From: a virus | Reading direction: 5' to 3' (one strand) | Length of the DNA: 32,275 nucleotides | Virus record (IMG/VR): IMGVR_UViG_3300030329_005222 | Span: 1-32,275 of that record | In this document: positions 29,608-32,275 of the stretch, piece after piece | How positions within the stretch are numbered: the stretch's first letter is position 1 | Layout of the letters: every line of letters starts with the position of its first letter | Notes under the pieces: model-generated | The model's input: the letters and a program-made list of their open reading frames with translations, nothing else | What the model was told of the DNA's origin: nothing | The model's database searches: none | Position numbers and translations under genes: made by a program

Positions 29608-31637
29608 TACCCGATCCCCGTTATGTATGAAGGCACTACGCCAGTAGGTTCATCTTCACTGATCCCATATGAAGAAGATGCGATACCTACTGGCGATAAG
29701 CCGAGGGACTCTGTAATTGTTGTTATTGCAGAGTATTGTTGCTCAGGTGGCAATATAGCTACAAGTTCAAGAATATCCGACAATGACATGTTTACCTTTT
29801 GGATGTAATTGTTAAAATCAGGTTCAGGAGTAGAAATTTGTGCTTGTTGTGCTTGTTGTTCTTGTTCTTCCTTTATCTTATTAATGATTGCTCGGTAGTT
29901 TGGGTAATCTAATGTGCGCAATATTAACTCTTTAACGTCAGGGTTATTAATGTCACCAAAAATTCCTTGTTGTGCTAATTGCATGGTTGTTGCAGCAATT
30001 GCAGATTGTGATTGTGGTAAAGAAGAACCAGCAGTAATTTCAACTTCATACTCACCAAGTGTAAGATCGCTCTTTATTGTTTCAATGGCCATGAGTTGAT
30101 CTGTTTGCATGTCTCTATCAAATATACTAATTTGCATTTGACCCATTTGATCAGGTTGTATAGAAGCAAACTGTGTACCACTACTCATGCGTATGATTCG
30201 AGGCTGGTTATAGTATAACTGAATTAGTGTAACGGCTTTGTTACTTATCCCACTTAAAAAGTTTTTAAAATTACGTTGTATTTCACGTATTGATGACATT
30301 GGCGATTCTATTAAATCTCTTACCATTTGGCCAGAGTTAACACCAACAGGACGCTCACCAGATAGCATTATTTCATTTATTCGAGCTATTTTATATGCGT
30401 CATCTTTTAAATCTTGTATGTGTTGTCTAACAATTTGTATATCTTGTGTAAGTTTATTTGTCACTAAAACTGGTGGAGTACCAGAACTACCTGGTACTGA
30501 GTATACAATGTCGAAATTCTTTTCTAACGTGTTACGTGGAATTGATTCTTCTTGCACAATCAAGAATGATTTGTATTTCATTAAGAGTTGTTGCAATTTG
30601 TAATACGCGTCAATAATCTTATCTTGCGTTGAAATTAAATCCTCAACATCCCCAAACCCAACCAAGCTATCGGATTGCGTTGGACTAAATGTTTCAAAGG
30701 GAAAACCAAAAGGATAATCAATCGGTCGATCTTCTAATATTTCCTTTTCTGAATATATTATTAGTCGTCCGTTAGGATACTTAAAACGCTCCTCAGTCTT
30801 CATGTTCTGATCTTTTGGATCATCGTCATCTAAGGGTACTAAGACCGTATCATCTTTAAGGTAACATTCCCACAGTACAATGTTTTCAGTGGTATTTGAT
30901 GGAACAAGGCTACCTTCATTCATATAGCTCTCAGCATTATTTTTTGTGCCACCTTCTTCATTTTCCATGCTAACTACAAGGTCAGTGCGTTTTTCGGCAC
31001 TATCCGTTATACGTGATGACTCGGTGGTTAGCTTATCTATTTTTTTAAGAACGTCAGGCCTATTTTTATATTCGTTAATTAAATCAAAACGGCTAATGCT
31101 ACGTTTAACGAATATATAGTTACAATTTTCTATTGTTGTTGCACCAGGCTCAGGAAAAAAGTCTAATGGATTCACTCGTTCAACTCTGACATCTCCCAAG
31201 CCATTATCAACTGTCTGATTCCAAAAGACCTTTCCAATTCCTATGCCATTAATTAAGCCATCACGAATAATGCGTTGTGAAACGCTATTCATATCTGTAT
31301 TCTTCTTCACGTTCTCCCAACAGTCGTTAAGTATATCGGCAATGTTTTCTAGCTGTTTTAAATTATCGAGTGTTTGATGAGATAATCTAGCAGGCTTAAC
31401 ATTAGTGGTTATCATGGCATCCAATGCCGTTGTGGCCTTGGTCTCAATAATTGGTTTTACTATGTTATAGAAACTATTTTGGGTTCCCTTAATAGGCATA
31501 TTGTCAGTGCCATACCCAATTGTAGGGGCAATATTACCCCGATAGTAGCGTTGAAATTTGCTGTATTTTTTATGGGTAGGTACACCAGTAGCCTTGCTCT
31601 TAAGCTTGTTTAAGTAGTCCAAAAATGGATTATCCAT
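29607..31637 (-). CDS. Portal protein
   Basis: 676 aa, the usual size for podovirus portals. It starts MDNPFLDYLNKLKSKATG and has the family features: a long helical wing region, VERVNPLDFFPEPGATTIEN, then PFETFSPTQSDSLVGFGDVE and DLISTQDKIIDAYYKLQQLL, followed by GVNSGQMVRDL and a glutamine-rich C-terminal barrel region. It forms the dodecameric ring through which DNA is packaged and ejected. Unlike the terminase and the other head genes it is on the minus strand, yet it lies between lysis/cargo and scaffold, its normal map place. Confidence 0.88.
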   Translation of the reverse strand: MDNPFLDYLNKLKSKATGVPTHKKYSKFQRYYRGNIAPTIGYGTDNMPIKGTQNSFYNIVKPIIETKATTALDAMITTNVKPARLSHQTLDNLKQLENIADILNDCWENVKKNTDMNSVSQRIIRDGLINGIGIGKVFWNQTVDNGLGDVRVERVNPLDFFPEPGATTIENCNYIFVKRSISRFDLINEYKNRPDVLKKIDKLTTESSRITDSAEKRTDLVVSMENEEGGTKNNAESYMNEGSLVPSNTTENIVLWECYLKDDTVLVPLDDDDPKDQNMKTEERFKYPNGRLIIYSEKEILEDRPIDYPFGFPFETFSPTQSDSLVGFGDVEDLISTQDKIIDAYYKLQQLLMKYKSFLIVQEESIPRNTLEKNFDIVYSVPGSSGTPPVLVTNKLTQDIQIVRQHIQDLKDDAYKIARINEIMLSGERPVGVNSGQMVRDLIESPMSSIREIQRNFKNFLSGISNKAVTLIQLYYNQPRIIRMSSGTQFASIQPDQMGQMQISIFDRDMQTDQLMAIETIKSDLTLGEYEVEITAGSSLPQSQSAIAATTMQLAQQGIFGDINNPDVKELILRTLDYPNYRAIINKIKEEQEQQAQQAQISTPEPDFNNYIQKVNMSLSDILELVAILPPEQQYSAITTITESLGLSPVGIASSSYGISEDEPTGVVPSYITGIG

Positions 31638-31763
31638 ATCTCTATATTATTTGCGCTTTAGATATAAATCATTTTATTAAAGTTTAGTGTTATTAAACTA
31701 AATGTATTAACAGTCAAATACACTAAAATGACTGCGCCTTATGTTTCGCCATAAAATTAAATT
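31638..31763. promoter_or_regulatory. Divergent control region between portal and head operon
   Basis: 126 bases with TTTAGT (31683-31688) and ACTAAA (31697-31702) as an inverted pair and two TTATTAAA direct repeats (31674 and 31690). A TAAAAT at 31724 could be a -10 box for the plus strand. Both flanking genes have poor ribosome sites. Late promoters in both directions are expected here. Confidence 0.4.
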
Positions 31764-32150
31764 ATGAAATATGAATATGGCCAAGCGTTAAAATTACGAG
31801 ACGATATCCAATTAAAGTTTTATGTCGATGGGATATACCCCGCAGGGCAAATGGGATATAAAGAGCCACACTATAAAATTCTATTTGATGAAGCTAGTTT
31901 AATTATTGCAGAGTCATTAGCAGGTATACTTTTTGAAAAAAAGATACTTGAAGAAGTAATCGAACGTGCAGAAACACCTCAAACTAAGGAGCCTGAAGAA
32001 ACTCAGGTTCCTTTAAATAAGGGGCCATTAAAAAAAATGAACAAAGATGACTTAATTGCTATGGCAGCACAAATTGATTCTTCAAAAGATTTAACCAAAT
32101 TTAAAAAAAGCGAATTAATCGATTTAATCGAGGAAAGTGAATCCATTTAA
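31764..32150 (+). CDS. Head-region protein with C-terminal HeH/SAP-like helix pair
   Basis: 128 aa. The N-terminal 70 residues contain a beta-rich segment (YGQALKLRDDIQLKFYVDGI) and a helix. A charged linker leads to LKKMNKDDLIAMAAQIDSSK then FKKSELIDLIEE, a two-helix pattern like the HeH/SAP or Rho-N-type domains that occur at the ends of small phage head proteins. First gene of the plus-strand head operon, and its end overlaps the 32-aa ORF across the join. No clear ribosome site. Confidence 0.6.
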   Translation: MKYEYGQALKLRDDIQLKFYVDGIYPAGQMGYKEPHYKILFDEASLIIAESLAGILFEKKILEEVIERAETPQTKEPEETQVPLNKGPLKKMNKDDLIAMAAQIDSSKDLTKFKKSELIDLIEESESI

Positions 32151-32235
32151 AGATTCCATTGATTATTTTTTAGATGAAATCATGGCAGGAGGATATCAAG
32201 CAAAATGGAGAAAAATAAAAAAGAGGGTTTCATGA
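32137..32235 (+). CDS. Small 32-aa protein spanning the circular join
   Basis: A GTG start overlaps the end of the upstream 128-aa gene, and the ORF reads VNPFKDSIDYFLDEIMAGGY and on to a TGA inside the terminal repeat. The same final codons appear at bases 1-59. The stop overlaps the ATG at 56 of the next gene in an ATGA arrangement, so the three ORFs look translationally coupled. The product is small and basic at its C-terminus, with no motif I recognise. The tight overlaps on both sides are the main reason to call it real. It would be missed by annotation of the linear sequence from base 1. Confidence 0.55.
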   Translation: MNPFKDSIDYFLDEIMAGGYQAKWRKIKKRVS

Positions 32236-32275
32236 TTATCGTAGGTAAAAAAGACGATAAGGGTGACGAATACGA
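32177..32275. repeat. Right copy of 99-bp exact terminal repeat
   Basis: Identical to bases 1-99. Joining the two copies restores an unbroken run of overlapping head genes (128-aa gene, 32-aa ORF, 102-aa gene, scaffold), which supports a closed circle. Confidence 0.9.

Noticed and set aside
31521-31537. Near-copy of the dyad half-site (14 of 17 bases)
   Set aside because: It is within the portal gene and encodes ordinary conserved residues. A single copy in coding sequence is likely chance.

Overview
The window reads as one complete, circularly closed genome of a podovirus-type tailed phage. The first 99 bases are repeated exactly as the last 99, as an assembler leaves when it closes a circle, so the unit is about 32,176 bp. 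One small gene runs across the join. Virion genes include a portal, a terminase pair, an HK97-fold-type capsid protein, a short-tail adaptor, a tail-hub-like protein, three ejection-type proteins and a receptor-binding fibre. I see no tape measure, tail tube or sheath, which points to a short tail. The DNA is AT-rich. The host cannot be proven. A gammaproteobacterium living in or on eukaryotic cells (Legionella-like) is a low-confidence guess, based on base composition and a cargo protein ending in a eukaryotic-style prenylation motif.

Layout: (1) 31764 through the join to 14365, plus strand: head genes, tandem decoration proteins, fibre, tail adaptor, tail hub, ejection proteins, receptor-binding protein. 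(2) 14367-17928, minus strand: early replication and recombination operon with a VRR-NUC-type nuclease, a winged-helix replication initiator, a Rad52-family annealing protein and several small proteins. (3) 17929-19293: control region with a good minus-strand promoter, dyad operators, a pentapeptide-repeat protein, small ORFs and a divergent promoter pair at a ribbon-helix-helix gene. (4) 19294-24474, plus strand: ParB-like protein, terminase small and large subunits, small unknowns, FmdB-like zinc ribbon, holin and M15-type endolysin. (5) 24475-26396: largely non-coding, full of dyads, direct repeats, a predicted small RNA and a broken HTH gene. (6) 26397-29391: a three-gene cargo operon of serine recombinase, Imm11/DUF1629-like immunity protein and AHH-type nuclease toxin ending in CVVM. 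(7) 29413-31637, minus strand: the portal and a small membrane protein, in the usual map position but inverted.

Working together: the early operon copies and recombines the circular genome, the terminase packages it through the portal, and holin plus endolysin release particles. I recognise no tyrosine or large serine integrase and no CI-type repressor. A small serine recombinase, a repeat-rich region resembling an origin or resolution site and an addiction-like immunity/toxin pair instead suggest an extrachromosomal (phage-plasmid) maintenance mode. That is inference.

The most unusual feature is the cargo operon. Its toxin joins an N-terminal HNH/EndoVII-type AHH nuclease to a long unrecognised region and a C-terminal CaaX-like box, so it could be a phage-borne effector aimed at a eukaryotic host of the bacterium. 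The second is the set of repeated 36-bp dyads and the predicted minus-strand small RNA next to it.
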